Shown one piece after another: positions 1 to 8,313 of a stretch of 60,464 nt of DNA (positions are counted from its first letter, which is position 1; every line of letters starts with the position of its first letter). The DNA is from Pseudomonadota bacterium (GTDB lineage: Bacteria; Pseudomonadota; Alphaproteobacteria; Rhizobiales; Rhizobiaceae): NCBI GenBank assembly GCA_023399465.1, contig JAEWPB010000074.1, positions 1-60,464 of the forward strand, in the 5' to 3' direction. Below the pieces are notes generated by a model that saw only the letters and a list, made by a program, of their open reading frames with translations, searched no databases and was not told the origin of the DNA. A program made the translations under genes and the position numbers.

Positions 1-615
1 GAGCCCGACCTCGTCGCGTTCGGCAAGGCGCTCGGCAACGGCTTTGCGCTCTCCGCGCTTGCCGGCAAACGTGAATTCATGCGTCTCGGCGGACTGGAGC
101 ACACCGACCTGCCGCGGGTGTTCCTGCTGTCGACCACCCATGGCGCCGAGACCCATGCGATGGCTGCCGCCATGGCGACCATGCGCACCTATCGCGACGA
201 ACCGGTGATCGAGCACCTCCATCGGCAGGGAAAGGCCCTGCGCGAGGGCATCGACGCGGCGATCGCCCGGCATCGGCTGACCGGCTTCGTCAAGCTTGGC
301 GGGCGGGATTCCTGCCTCGCCTACGCCACGCTTGACCGTGATCGCCAGCCGTCCCAGGCATTCCGCAGCCTGTTCCTGCAGGAAACGATCCGCCGCGGCA
401 TCCTGATGCCGTCGTTGGTCGTCAGCTACGCCCATAACGACGAGGACATTGTCCGCACCATCGATGCGGTCGATGGCGCGCTTGCCGTCTATCGCCAGGC
501 ACTGGCGGGCGACATTGCCGATTTTCTCGTCGGGCGGCCGTCTCAGGTGGTGTTCCGGCGCTTCAACCAGCCGCAAGGTGAGACCGCCATCCGGGATTGC
601 AAGGCTCATGCCTGA
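1..615 (+). CDS. Class III aminotransferase, glutamate-1-semialdehyde aminomutase-like (5' truncated)
   Basis: The gene is cut by the left edge; 204 C-terminal residues remain in frame 1. The visible start carries the PLP-lysine signature FGKALGNG, with the Schiff-base lysine at visible residue 9. It is followed by a substrate-loop STTHGAE motif and a C-terminal small domain typical of GSA aminomutase-like aminotransferases. The next genes are sugar-nucleotide enzymes (SDR, C-methyltransferase, nucleotidyltransferase). A role transaminating a keto-sugar or other polysaccharide precursor therefore seems more likely than tetrapyrrole synthesis, but this is inference from context. The stop at 613-615 is followed by about 180 non-coding bases before the SDR gene. 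The true N-terminus lies outside the window. Confidence 0.85.
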   Translation, partial: EPDLVAFGKALGNGFALSALAGKREFMRLGGLEHTDLPRVFLLSTTHGAETHAMAAAMATMRTYRDEPVIEHLHRQGKALREGIDAAIARHRLTGFVKLGGRDSCLAYATLDRDRQPSQAFRSLFLQETIRRGILMPSLVVSYAHNDEDIVRTIDAVDGALAVYRQALAGDIADFLVGRPSQVVFRRFNQPQGETAIRDCKAHA

Positions 616-795
616 GGCCCGGGCGACACAGGCGTTCAGGCCGCCGGCCGGCGCTCCCGGCTACGCGAATGGCGTAGCCGCACCTGTCGGCGCACTGCCC
701 GGATTGCCGAACACTCGGCCGATCTCCTCACTCGCAGCTGCGACGGGCGGAGACCAGCCTCTCAGCAAGGTTCATGCGTTAACAAGGGGAAGGAC

Positions 796-1869
796 ATGAC
801 GATGAAAGTGCTTGTGACCGGACACCGCGGCTATATCGGCTCGGTGATGGTGCCCATCCTGTTGAATGCCGGTCACGACGTTCATGGGTACGACAGCGAA
901 CTCTACCGCAACTGCGCCTATGCCCCGGGCGGCCACCTCGCCGATGTGCCCGGGCTTTGCAAGGACATCCGCGACGTCCAGCCGGCCGACCTCAGGGGCT
1001 TCGATGCGATCATCCATCTCGCTGCCCTGTCCAACGATCCGCTCGGCAATCTCAATCCCGAGATCACCTACGACATCAACTACCGGGCCAGCGTCCGGTT
1101 GGCGACGCTCGCCAAGCAGGCGGGGGTCGGGCGCTTTCTCTTCGCCTCGTCGTGCAGCAACTACGGGCGCGCCGGCGACGACATGGTCGACGAGACCGGC
1201 GAGCTCAACCCGGTCACCGCCTACGGACGTTCCAAGGTCTATTCCGAACGCGAGATCTCGGCGCTTGCCGATGCCGATTTCTGCCCGACCTATCTGCGGC
1301 CGGCCACCGCCTACGGCCTGTCGCCGATGCTGCGCTTCGACATCGTGCTCAACAATCTGGTCGCCTTCGCCGTCACCGAGGGCGTCATCCTGCTGAAATC
1401 GGATGGCACGCCGCTGCGGCCGATCGTGCACATCGAGGACATATCCCGCGCCTTTCTCGCCGCACTCGAAGCGCCGACCGACGTGGTGGCCAACCAGGCC
1501 TTCAATGTCGGCCAGACCGCACACAACTACCGTATTCGCGACATCGCCGAAATCGTCGCGGAGGTGGTCCCCGGCTGCCGGCTGGAATTTGCCGCCGACG
1601 CCGGACCCGACACCCGCTCCTATCGCGTCAGCTTCGAGAAGATTGCCCGGCTCCTGCCGGCATTCAAGCCGACATGGGATGCACGCGCCGGCGCCAGGCA
1701 GCTTTACGACGCGTATATGTCGGCCGGGCTGACTGCAGCGGAATTCGAGGGGCCGCGCTACCAGCGCATCAGCCATATCCGCCATCTCATCGACGGCGGC
1801 ATCATCGATGCTGATCTGCGCCGCTTGCGGGGGATGGAACAGCCGGCCGTCGCCACCGCCAGCGTCTGA
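796..1869 (+). CDS. NAD-dependent epimerase/dehydratase (extended SDR)
   Basis: This 357-residue extended short-chain dehydrogenase probably modifies a nucleotide sugar (C4 epimerisation, reduction or dehydration) in the cytoplasm. The Rossmann motif TGHRGYIG is at residues 8-15 and the catalytic YxxxK is at Y143/K147 (AYGRSK). The SSCSNYG segment supplies the Ser. The start at 796 is preceded by an AAGGGGAAGG ribosome site; a second ATG six bases on is possible. The DUF4910 gene follows after 15 bases, so the two are probably co-transcribed. The exact substrate cannot be read from sequence. No recognisable CDP-glucose or dTDP-glucose 4,6-dehydratase is nearby, so this SDR may cover that step. 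Confidence 0.88.
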   Translation: MTMKVLVTGHRGYIGSVMVPILLNAGHDVHGYDSELYRNCAYAPGGHLADVPGLCKDIRDVQPADLRGFDAIIHLAALSNDPLGNLNPEITYDINYRASVRLATLAKQAGVGRFLFASSCSNYGRAGDDMVDETGELNPVTAYGRSKVYSEREISALADADFCPTYLRPATAYGLSPMLRFDIVLNNLVAFAVTEGVILLKSDGTPLRPIVHIEDISRAFLAALEAPTDVVANQAFNVGQTAHNYRIRDIAEIVAEVVPGCRLEFAADAGPDTRSYRVSFEKIARLLPAFKPTWDARAGARQLYDAYMSAGLTAAEFEGPRYQRISHIRHLIDGGIIDADLRRLRGMEQPAVATASV

Positions 1870-1884
1870 TGCGGGGCACAAGCC

Positions 1885-3234
1885 ATGCTCGACCACGCTC
1901 ACGCCCACGCCGACGCCGACGCCGCGACCGTGATCGCGGCTGACGGCGATCTCGGACAGAGGCTTTTTGCGCTCGCCGCACGCCTGTACCCGATCTGCCG
2001 CAGCATAACGGGTGACGGCGTGCGGCAAACGCTCGCCATCCTCGGCGAAAGCATCGACCTCGACGTGCACGAGGTTGCCACCGGGACCCCGGTGCTCGAC
2101 TGGACCATCCCGAAAGAATGGAACATCCGCGATGCCTATGTGAAGGACCCTTCGGGCCGCCGTGTCATCGACTTCCGCCAGTCGAACCTGCACGTCCTCA
2201 ACTACAGCACGCCCGTTCACCGGGTGATGACCCTCGCCGAACTGAAACCCCATCTCCATACGCTTCCCGAGCAGCCCGGGATGATCCCCTACCGGACCTC
2301 CTACTACAAGGAGCAATGGGGTTTCTGCCTGTCGCACGACCGCTTCCTGCAACTTGAGGAAGGCGACTACGAGGTGATGATCGATGCCGACCTTGCCGAC
2401 GGCCATCTGACCTATGGCGAGTATCTGCATCGCGGAGAGAGCGAGGATGAGGTGTTGCTGTCGAGCCACATCTGCCATCCGGCGCTCGCCAATGACAACT
2501 GCTCCGGCCTGGCGGTGCTGGCGACAATTGCCGCATGGCTGCGCGGCCGCCAGACCCGCTACAGCTACCGCTTCCTGTTTGCCCCGGGCACGATCGGCGC
2601 GATCACCTGGCTGGCGCTGAACGAGGACAGGCTTTCACGCATCTCGCACGGTCTGGTGGTGTCGTGCCTCGGCGACGGCGGCGGCCCGACCTACAAGCGC
2701 AGCCGGCAGGGCGGGGCCGAAATCGACCGGATCATGGAAACGCTGGTCCATGCCGACGGACGGCAAGGCACGGTCGTCGATTTCAGCCCCTACGGCTATG
2801 ACGAACGGCAATATTGTTCGCCCGGCTTCGATCTGCCGGTCGGGCTGCTGCAGCGCAGCTCCTTCGGCACCTTTCCCGAATATCACACCTCCTGCGACAA
2901 TCTGGATTTCATCCGGCCGGAGCATCTCGCCTCGTCCTGGCGCGTGATCGCGGACCTGATCGAGATCCTCGAAACCAACTGGACGCCCCTCAACCTGCTG
3001 CCGAAAGGCGAGCCGCAACTGGGACGGCGCGGCCTTTATGCCGCCATCGGCGGCAACACGTCGGCCAGCGAGACCGCGATGGCCTATCTCTGGGTCCTGA
3101 ACCTTGCCGACGGCAGCCACGGCCTGCTCGACATGGCGCGGCGATCCGGCCTGCCCTATCGCAGCATCGCCATGGCGGCGGGGCTGCTGCGCGACCATGG
3201 ACTGCTGGGCGTTGGCGCAGAGCGGGGCGGATAG
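1885..3234 (+). CDS. DUF4910/DUF2172 aminopeptidase-like protein of a polysaccharide cluster
   Basis: This 449-residue protein resembles the M28-type aminopeptidase-like family (DUF4910, with DUF2172) that recurs in surface-polysaccharide clusters. Likely metal ligands are visible: H195 in SSHICHP, D204 in NDNCSG, and H334 in EYHTSCDN. The last ~70 residues look like a winged-helix domain. The N-terminus has a His/Asp/Ala-rich stretch (HAHAHADADA) that is probably disordered. It sits 15 bases after the SDR gene and is convergent with the rfbC-like gene. The family's reaction is not established. A metal-dependent deacylase or amidase acting on an N-acylated sugar intermediate is my inference, and peptidase activity is not shown. 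Confidence 0.82.
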   Translation: MLDHAHAHADADAATVIAADGDLGQRLFALAARLYPICRSITGDGVRQTLAILGESIDLDVHEVATGTPVLDWTIPKEWNIRDAYVKDPSGRRVIDFRQSNLHVLNYSTPVHRVMTLAELKPHLHTLPEQPGMIPYRTSYYKEQWGFCLSHDRFLQLEEGDYEVMIDADLADGHLTYGEYLHRGESEDEVLLSSHICHPALANDNCSGLAVLATIAAWLRGRQTRYSYRFLFAPGTIGAITWLALNEDRLSRISHGLVVSCLGDGGGPTYKRSRQGGAEIDRIMETLVHADGRQGTVVDFSPYGYDERQYCSPGFDLPVGLLQRSSFGTFPEYHTSCDNLDFIRPEHLASSWRVIADLIEILETNWTPLNLLPKGEPQLGRRGLYAAIGGNTSASETAMAYLWVLNLADGSHGLLDMARRSGLPYRSIAMAAGLLRDHGLLGVGAERGG

Positions 3235-3328
3235 ATCCAGCAACAGGTGGCATCACCCGAAGCCGACCGGACACGAGCCCACCGGCCGCGTCCAGCAGAT
3301 GTGCCGGCGTAGCACCCGGGCACCATGC

Positions 3329-3856
3329 CTACGCGAGCAGCGGCCAGTTCCGGTCCTTCTCGGAGATGATGGCCGGTTCCGCCGGCCATTCGATCGCCAG
3401 CCGCGGATCGTCGAAGCGGACCCCGGTCGATGCCGGGGCGCAGTAGAACTCCGAGATCAGGTAGGAAACCACGGCATCGTCGGTCAGCGTCAGATAGCCA
3501 TGGGCAAAGCCCTTGGGAATGTAGAGCTGGCGACCGTTGGCAGCGCTGAGTTCGTAGCCGGCCCACCCGCCATGGGTCGGCGATCCGGGCCGCAGGTCGA
3601 CCATCACGTCCCAGATGGCGCCCTGCAGGCAGGAAACGAGCTTCACCTCGCGATGCGGCACCTTCTGGAAATGCATGCCGCGCAACGTGTGGCGGCGCGA
3701 GGAGGTCGAGGTGCTGTGCTGGACGAAGCGCTTTTCCAATCCCCGTTCACCGAACTCATGCTCACAAAAGGTCCGGGCAAACGACCCACGACTATCCACC
3801 GCCGGAACCTGATCGATCACCCAGGCACCTTTCAGACTAGCTTCCATGAAACGCAT
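3329..3856 (-). CDS. rfbC: dTDP-4-dehydrorhamnose 3,5-epimerase-like (RmlC/RfbC family)
   Basis: This 175-residue cupin-fold epimerase acts on 4-keto-6-deoxy nucleotide sugars. The sequence has the family hallmarks: DSRGSFARTF near the N-terminus, the HTLRGMHFQ strand with the catalytic His, the DLRPGSPTHG segment, and YIPKGFAHGYLTL with the metal or substrate histidine. I chose the ATG at 3856 (MRFMEASL...), which gives the usual family length; the frame stays open upstream into non-coding DNA. The gene runs against its neighbours and diverges from the methyltransferase gene across a 333-base region with inverted repeats. rmlA, rmlB and rmlD are not in the window, so its substrate may be another keto-sugar. 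Confidence 0.88.
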   Translation of the reverse strand: MRFMEASLKGAWVIDQVPAVDSRGSFARTFCEHEFGERGLEKRFVQHSTSTSSRRHTLRGMHFQKVPHREVKLVSCLQGAIWDVMVDLRPGSPTHGGWAGYELSAANGRQLYIPKGFAHGYLTLTDDAVVSYLISEFYCAPASTGVRFDDPRLAIEWPAEPAIISEKDRNWPLLA

Positions 3857-4189
3857 CGCCACACACCCCGGTTGAGCCGTACAAATCCCCCCACCGCAGA
3901 CCATTTTGGCAAACAAATGGTGCCAGCAATATCCGCCACTCGCGTTATCACCCTGCGTCAATCGGATATTGCGGCTCTTGCCGCCCTGCCAGCGCGGCGG
4001 AGGTTGTCGCCGGCCGTCAATGCATCCTTCGGTTATATCCCCTTGTCCCTTCCTCCCCTTTCGGATGATTTCTCTGCTCGCATTGGCATGTCGTCGCCCC
4101 CGGCAATCCTCCGTAATCTCAGTGCTGTCGCTCGCCCCGGCTTGCCGCATCCGCGAGTTCGACGGCAGTTTGTATTTAAGGAGTCGGAG
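3857..4189. promoter_or_regulatory. Divergent control region with two inverted repeats
   Basis: This 333-base non-coding region lies between the rfbC-like gene (minus) and the C-methyltransferase gene (plus). It contains a 7-bp inverted repeat, ACCATTT (3900-3906) / AAATGGT (3915-3921), with 8 bases between the arms. It also contains a 10-bp perfect repeat, GCAATATCCG (3926-3935) / CGGATATTGC (3963-3972), with 27 bases between the arms. Both could be regulator sites or cruciform arms. A clear AAGGAG ribosome site at 4179-4184 precedes the ATG at 4190. No gene is supported within the region. Confidence 0.5.
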
Positions 4190-5485
4190 ATGAATCAGCA
4201 GAGTAGCCGGGCGGCGATCGATGCGCATGCCGGCAGCAGCAGCGAGACGTGCAGGCTTTGCGGCGCGGGCCTGAAGTACACCTTTGTCGATCTCGGCATG
4301 TCACCGCCATGCGAAAGCTTCGTTCCGCGCGAACAGCTCGACTCGGTGGAGCCCTATTATCCCCTGCATGTGCTGGTGTGCGACCAGTGTTTCCTCGTCC
4401 AGCTGAAGGAGCACATCACCCCGGAAGCGACCTTCCAGGAATATGCCTATTTCTCCTCCTATTCATCGAGCTGGGTAGAGCATGCGAAGCGTTATTGCCA
4501 CCAGATGGTCGAACGGCTGGGGCTCGACGGCACCAGCCTGGCGGTCGAGATTGCCAGCAATGACGGCTACCTGCTGCAGCATTTCCTGCCGCTCGGCATT
4601 CCCGCCCTCGGCATCGAGCCGGCCGCCAATGTCGCCCGGGTGGCGATCGACAAGGGCGTGCCCACCCGCATCGCCTTCTTCGGGGAATACTATGCCCGGC
4701 AACTGGCGGCCGATGGCCTGCAGGCCGATCTCATCATCGGCAACAATGTGCTCGCCCAGGTTCCCGATCTCAACGATTTCGTCGCCGGCATGGTCCACAT
4801 CCTCAAGCGCGAGGGCATCATCACGCTGGAGTTTCCGCACCTGCTGCGGCTGATCGAGGAGAGCCAGTTCGACACGATATATCACGAACACTTCTCCTAT
4901 TTCTCGCTGATCACCATCGCCCACATGGCGGCACGGCACGGGCTCAAGGTCGTCGACGTCGAGCAACTTCCGACCCATGGCGGTTCGCTTCGCGTCCACC
5001 TCGCCCACGAAGGCAGCCGGATGCCGGTCGCCGACCGGGTAACGCAACTGCTCGACACGGAGCGCGGCGCAGGCCTCGAGCGGATCGAGAGCTACACCTC
5101 GTTTGGCGAAAGGGCGCGCAAGGCCAAGCGCGACCTGCTGGCGTTCGTGATCGCGGCCAAGGAGGACGGCAAGCGGATCTGCGGCTATGGCGCCCCCGGC
5201 AAGGGCAACACCCTGCTGAACTATTGCGGCATCGGCACCGATTTTCTCGACTTCACCGTCGATCGCAATCCCTACAAGCATGGCCGCTTCACGCCCGGCA
5301 TGCACATTCCGATCAAGCCGGTCGAAGCCATCGATCTTGCACGGCCGGACTATGTCCTGATCCTGCCCTGGAACCTCAAGGCCGAGATCATCACGCAGAT
5401 GCGCCATATCGGCGATTGGGGCGGGAAGTTCGTCGTGCCGATCCCGCAGACCAGTGTCGTCGACCCGAAGGAGATTGCGCCATGA
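4190..5485 (+). CDS. Sugar C-methyltransferase (TylCIII/NovU-type class I SAM methyltransferase)
   Basis: This 431-residue protein has the three-part layout of nucleotide-sugar C-methyltransferases. An N-terminal zinc-finger domain carries C21xxC24 and C64xxC67. A SAM-binding Rossmann core follows (EIASNDGYLL ... LGIEPAANVA). The C-terminal domain carries the GYGAPGKGNTLLNY signature. Such enzymes put a methyl group on C3 of 4-keto-6-deoxy sugars to make branched sugars. The frame is open far upstream, but AAGGAG at 4179-4184 and family length fix the ATG at 4190. Its TGA overlaps the ATG of the nucleotidyltransferase gene (ATGA), which indicates translational coupling with that gene and the deacetylase gene. 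Confidence 0.9.
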   Translation: MNQQSSRAAIDAHAGSSSETCRLCGAGLKYTFVDLGMSPPCESFVPREQLDSVEPYYPLHVLVCDQCFLVQLKEHITPEATFQEYAYFSSYSSSWVEHAKRYCHQMVERLGLDGTSLAVEIASNDGYLLQHFLPLGIPALGIEPAANVARVAIDKGVPTRIAFFGEYYARQLAADGLQADLIIGNNVLAQVPDLNDFVAGMVHILKREGIITLEFPHLLRLIEESQFDTIYHEHFSYFSLITIAHMAARHGLKVVDVEQLPTHGGSLRVHLAHEGSRMPVADRVTQLLDTERGAGLERIESYTSFGERARKAKRDLLAFVIAAKEDGKRICGYGAPGKGNTLLNYCGIGTDFLDFTVDRNPYKHGRFTPGMHIPIKPVEAIDLARPDYVLILPWNLKAEIITQMRHIGDWGGKFVVPIPQTSVVDPKEIAP

Positions 5486-6294
5486 AGGTAGTCCTGTTCT
5501 GCGGCGGCATGGGAACGCGCATCCGCGAATACTCGGAAAACGTACCGAAACCGATGATCCCGCTCGGGTCGCAACCGATCCTGCGCCATGTCATGCAGTA
5601 TTATAGTGACTACGGCCACGACGACTTCGTCCTCTGCCTCGGATACAAGGCCAATGTCATCAAGGATTTCTTCCTGAACAGCCAGCCGCAGACCTTTTCC
5701 GATTGCGTCGTCAGCGGCAACGGCAAGGTCGAACTTCTTGGCGAAAGCCAGCGGGACTGGCGCGTCGCGCTGATCGACACCGGCGTCTGGCGCAATATCG
5801 GCGAGCGGCTGTGGGCGGTGCGCGATCAGGTGCGCGGCGAGCGGATGTTCCTCGCCAACTACAGCGACGGCCTGACCGATGTCGATCTCGACGACATGAT
5901 CGCCCGCTTCGAGGCCAGCGGCAAGATCGCCTGCTTCCTGGCGGTGCGCCCGCCGCTGACCTACCACCTCGCCGACATCGCCGAGGACGGACGGGTCAGG
6001 GAGTTTCGCTCGTCGGCGCGCGCCGACATCTGGATCAATGGCGGCTACTTCCTGATGCGCGGCGAAATCTTCGACTACATGCGCGAGCACGAAGAACTCG
6101 TGCTCGAGCCGTTCGAGCGGCTGATTGCCGACGACATGCTGATGGCCTACAAGCATGAGGGCTTCTGGCGCTCGATGGACACGCTGCGTGACTGGCAGTC
6201 GCTGCAGGAGATGGTCGAGCGCGGCGACCTGCCGTGGCTGAGCGAAGGCCGTTTGCGGCGCGATGCCGGGCGGCGCATGGTGCAGTTGCCATGA
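5482..6294 (+). CDS. rfbF: Glucose-1-phosphate cytidylyltransferase-like nucleotidyltransferase
   Basis: This 270-residue sugar-1-phosphate nucleotidyltransferase probably makes CDP-glucose or a related activated sugar. The nucleotide-binding signature GGMGTR is at residues 8-13 with VPKPMIPLG shortly after. The LCLGYKANVIKDFF and NYSDGLTDVDL blocks are close to RfbF-type cytidylyltransferases. The GTRIREYSENVPKPM loop differs from the usual E-rich loop of RfbF, so nucleotide preference is not certain. The gene starts inside the previous stop (ATGA at 5482-5485) and its own stop overlaps the next start, giving a three-gene coupled unit. Confidence 0.88.
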   Translation: MKVVLFCGGMGTRIREYSENVPKPMIPLGSQPILRHVMQYYSDYGHDDFVLCLGYKANVIKDFFLNSQPQTFSDCVVSGNGKVELLGESQRDWRVALIDTGVWRNIGERLWAVRDQVRGERMFLANYSDGLTDVDLDDMIARFEASGKIACFLAVRPPLTYHLADIAEDGRVREFRSSARADIWINGGYFLMRGEIFDYMREHEELVLEPFERLIADDMLMAYKHEGFWRSMDTLRDWQSLQEMVERGDLPWLSEGRLRRDAGRRMVQLP

Positions 6295-6977
6295 GGGCAT
6301 TCCCCTTCGCAGCGCCCGACGAGGAACTGTCGATCCTGTGTCTCGGCGCCCATTCCGACGACATCGAGATCGGTGCCGGCGGCACGCTGCTCAGCCTGAT
6401 CGCATCGGGGGTCCGGTTGAACGTGCACTGGTGCGTGCTGAGCGCCGCCGGTCCCCGTGCCGGCGAAGCGGAGGCATCGGCCCGGGCCTTCCTGCGCGGA
6501 GCCGATCGCTATGCCATCGAACGGGCAGACTTCGACGACAGCCTCTTTCCCGGCCAGGCGCGGGAGATCAAGGCATGGCTCGCGGCATTGCGCGAGCGAG
6601 TGCACCCGGACGTCATTCTCACCCACAACCGGTCCGATGCCCACCAGGACCACCGCACCGTCAGCGAACTGACCACCAACGTCTTCCGCGATCACCTGGT
6701 GCTCGAATATGAAATTCCCAAATGGGATGGCGACCTGACGCAGCCGAACGCCTATGTGCCGCTCTCCGCCGCCGTGCTCGATCGCAAGATCGAACTTCTG
6801 CTGCACCATTTCGGCACACAGAGCTCGAAGGACTGGTTCGATGCCGAGACCTTTCGCGGCCTTGCCCGCCTGCGCGGCATGGAAACCCGGGCGCCCGAAC
6901 GCTATGCCGAGGCCTTTGTCATCCGCAAGCTCTGCCTGGACCCCGGGCAGGCCGCAGAGCCCCTGCATCGCCGCTAA
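6291..6977 (+). CDS. PIG-L/LmbE family zinc deacetylase
   Basis: This 228-residue protein belongs to the PIG-L/LmbE family, which includes N-acetylglucosamine-phosphatidylinositol and mycothiol-type deacetylases. The zinc site AHSDDIEIG is at residues 20-28; Ser replaces the more common Pro of AHPDDxE. A second histidine cluster, HNRSDAHQDHR, is at 112-122. The ATG at 6291 overlaps the preceding TGA, so translation is probably coupled to the nucleotidyltransferase; a longer frame from 6234 lies inside that gene and is unlikely. In this setting it may remove an N-acyl group from an amino sugar made by the aminotransferase. That step is inferred. Confidence 0.88.
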   Translation: MRAFPFAAPDEELSILCLGAHSDDIEIGAGGTLLSLIASGVRLNVHWCVLSAAGPRAGEAEASARAFLRGADRYAIERADFDDSLFPGQAREIKAWLAALRERVHPDVILTHNRSDAHQDHRTVSELTTNVFRDHLVLEYEIPKWDGDLTQPNAYVPLSAAVLDRKIELLLHHFGTQSSKDWFDAETFRGLARLRGMETRAPERYAEAFVIRKLCLDPGQAAEPLHRR

Positions 6978-7372
6978 AAAAGACGCGAGCCGAGGATTTT
7001 TGCGCGCAAGTGTGCTATAGATTCAAGATCTCCAAGTATCTGTAAATTATTCGGCGGAAAGTCCCGGTCGATCACCGCGTCTAGTGTATTATCCCATAGT
7101 GCGACGGCACTAGATTTCCGTTTTGTTCCGGTCTTTTCGTTCAGTGCGCTTCCTCGCCCGCCGGGCTAGACTGCACCTTTCGAGGGAATGGCTAGCGACG
7201 AACGTGGTAAACAAACTGCGAATTCGCCTATATTATTACACCACACTAATATTTACGTTCTCTAAAAAATATAATAATGTTAGCTAGTCATAAGATAAAA
7301 AAACGAAGAAATAAAATCTATTCTCCAACGGAAGGTTTAAGGGACCGTAGATTTTCGGTCACGGAGGGCAAA
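6978..7372. promoter_or_regulatory. AT-rich leader of the LuxR-type regulator gene
   Basis: This 395-base stretch has no supported gene. Its right half (about 7200-7330) is strikingly AT-rich against GC-rich neighbours, with long A/T runs. A 7-bp inverted repeat, TCTAGTG (7080-7086) / CACTAGA (7108-7114), encloses a smaller one, AGTGC-gacg-GCACT (7098-7111). The region probably carries the regulator's promoter. The frame of the regulator is open back to 7277, but the good ribosome site (GGAGGG at 7363-7368) points to the ATG at 7373. Confidence 0.45.
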
Positions 7373-8164
7373 ATGGAACATCAGCATATCGAGCGCCTGC
7401 AACGGCGCCATGTGGATGCCTATGCCGATAGTGCAGTCAAAAGCAGCCCGCGCACTATCATCGATAAAACACTCCCAGATACAATTGATCGCCTTAACAA
7501 GACAGATTCTTATCTTGCCATCATCGACAAACGCGCTCTGGAGAGGGAGTGCCTCGCGCAGGGGATGGTCAATCATCAGTTGGGCCTCAGCGTCCACACC
7601 TTCGGCAGTCTGCAGGAATGGGAGGATTCCGGCGACGAGCGGTCAAGGGTGCGGGCGGTCCTGTTCAACATCGGCGGCCGCAGCATTACCGACCAGGACC
7701 TGATCTCGGAGATCTCCGAACTGGTCTCGGCCTTCGACACGTCTGCAGTGGTTCTTCTGGCTGACGACGACGACCTGTCGGCAGTGATGAAGGCGCTCGA
7801 ACTGGGCGTTCGCGGTTACATTCCGACCTCGGTCGGCATCGAGATCTGCGTACAGGCGATCGGTCTCGCCATGGCAGGCGGCCGCTTCGTGCCGGCAAGC
7901 AGCGTCATGGCGCTGCGCAAGGTGCTCGGCGTCCGCGGCGACAGCTATCGCAGCATCGCCTCCGCCTTCACCGCCCGGCAATCGGCCGTGGTCGAAGGCC
8001 TGTGCCGCGGCAAGGCCAACAAGATCATCGCCTATGAACTCAATCTCTGCGAAAGCACCGTCAAAGTTCATATCCGCAACATCATGAAGAAGCTCGGAGC
8101 CACCAACCGCACGGAGGTGGCCTACAAGATCAACGACATGATGATGAACCAGAGCCAGTTCTGA
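7373..8164 (+). CDS. LuxR-family regulator with degenerate receiver domain
   Basis: This 263-residue protein has an N-terminal receiver-like domain (about 45-170) and a C-terminal LuxR/NarL helix-turn-helix (about 195-255: FTARQSAVVEGL, NKIIAYELNLCESTVKVHI). The receiver looks inactive. Where a response regulator has the phospho-acceptor Asp after a beta strand, this protein has VLFNIGG with N99. The conserved switch Lys position reads YIPTSVG with T152. It may therefore regulate without phosphorylation. It stands alone upstream of the export genes and ends at a strong hairpin, so a role in exopolysaccharide control is likely but inferred. The start is set by GGAGGG six bases upstream. Confidence 0.82.
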   Translation: MEHQHIERLQRRHVDAYADSAVKSSPRTIIDKTLPDTIDRLNKTDSYLAIIDKRALERECLAQGMVNHQLGLSVHTFGSLQEWEDSGDERSRVRAVLFNIGGRSITDQDLISEISELVSAFDTSAVVLLADDDDLSAVMKALELGVRGYIPTSVGIEICVQAIGLAMAGGRFVPASSVMALRKVLGVRGDSYRSIASAFTARQSAVVEGLCRGKANKIIAYELNLCESTVKVHIRNIMKKLGATNRTEVAYKINDMMMNQSQF

Positions 8165-8168
8165 GACA

Positions 8169-8198
8169 GGGGCTGGCGCTCCCTTTCGCGCCAGCCCC
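8169..8198 (+). terminator. Hairpin after the LuxR-type regulator gene
   Basis: A perfect 11-bp stem, GGGGCTGGCGC (8169-8179) / GCGCCAGCCCC (8188-8198), with an 8-base loop starts four bases after the stop codon. There is no T run, so it may act as a weak terminator or as a 3' end stabiliser. Confidence 0.55.
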
Positions 8199-8313
8199 GC
8201 CCCGCATCCGGATGTGATCCGCAAAGGCATTTCGAGTCATTCAACTGCAGTGCAAGCGGGTGCGGTCTGGCAATCCGCCGCCCCTGCTCGCCTGCCGAGG
8301 GTTTTATTGCGTC

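Noticed and set aside
772..2478. 568-codon open frame on the minus strand
   Set aside because: It is antisense to the SDR and DUF4910 genes, which have clear motifs. Low-complexity His/Asp/Arg composition shows it is a GC-rich shadow frame.
3104..4189. Upstream extension of the methyltransferase frame to 793 codons
   Set aside because: It crosses the end of the DUF4910 gene and the whole rfbC-like gene in antisense. The AAGGAG site at 4179-4184 and family length place the start at 4190.
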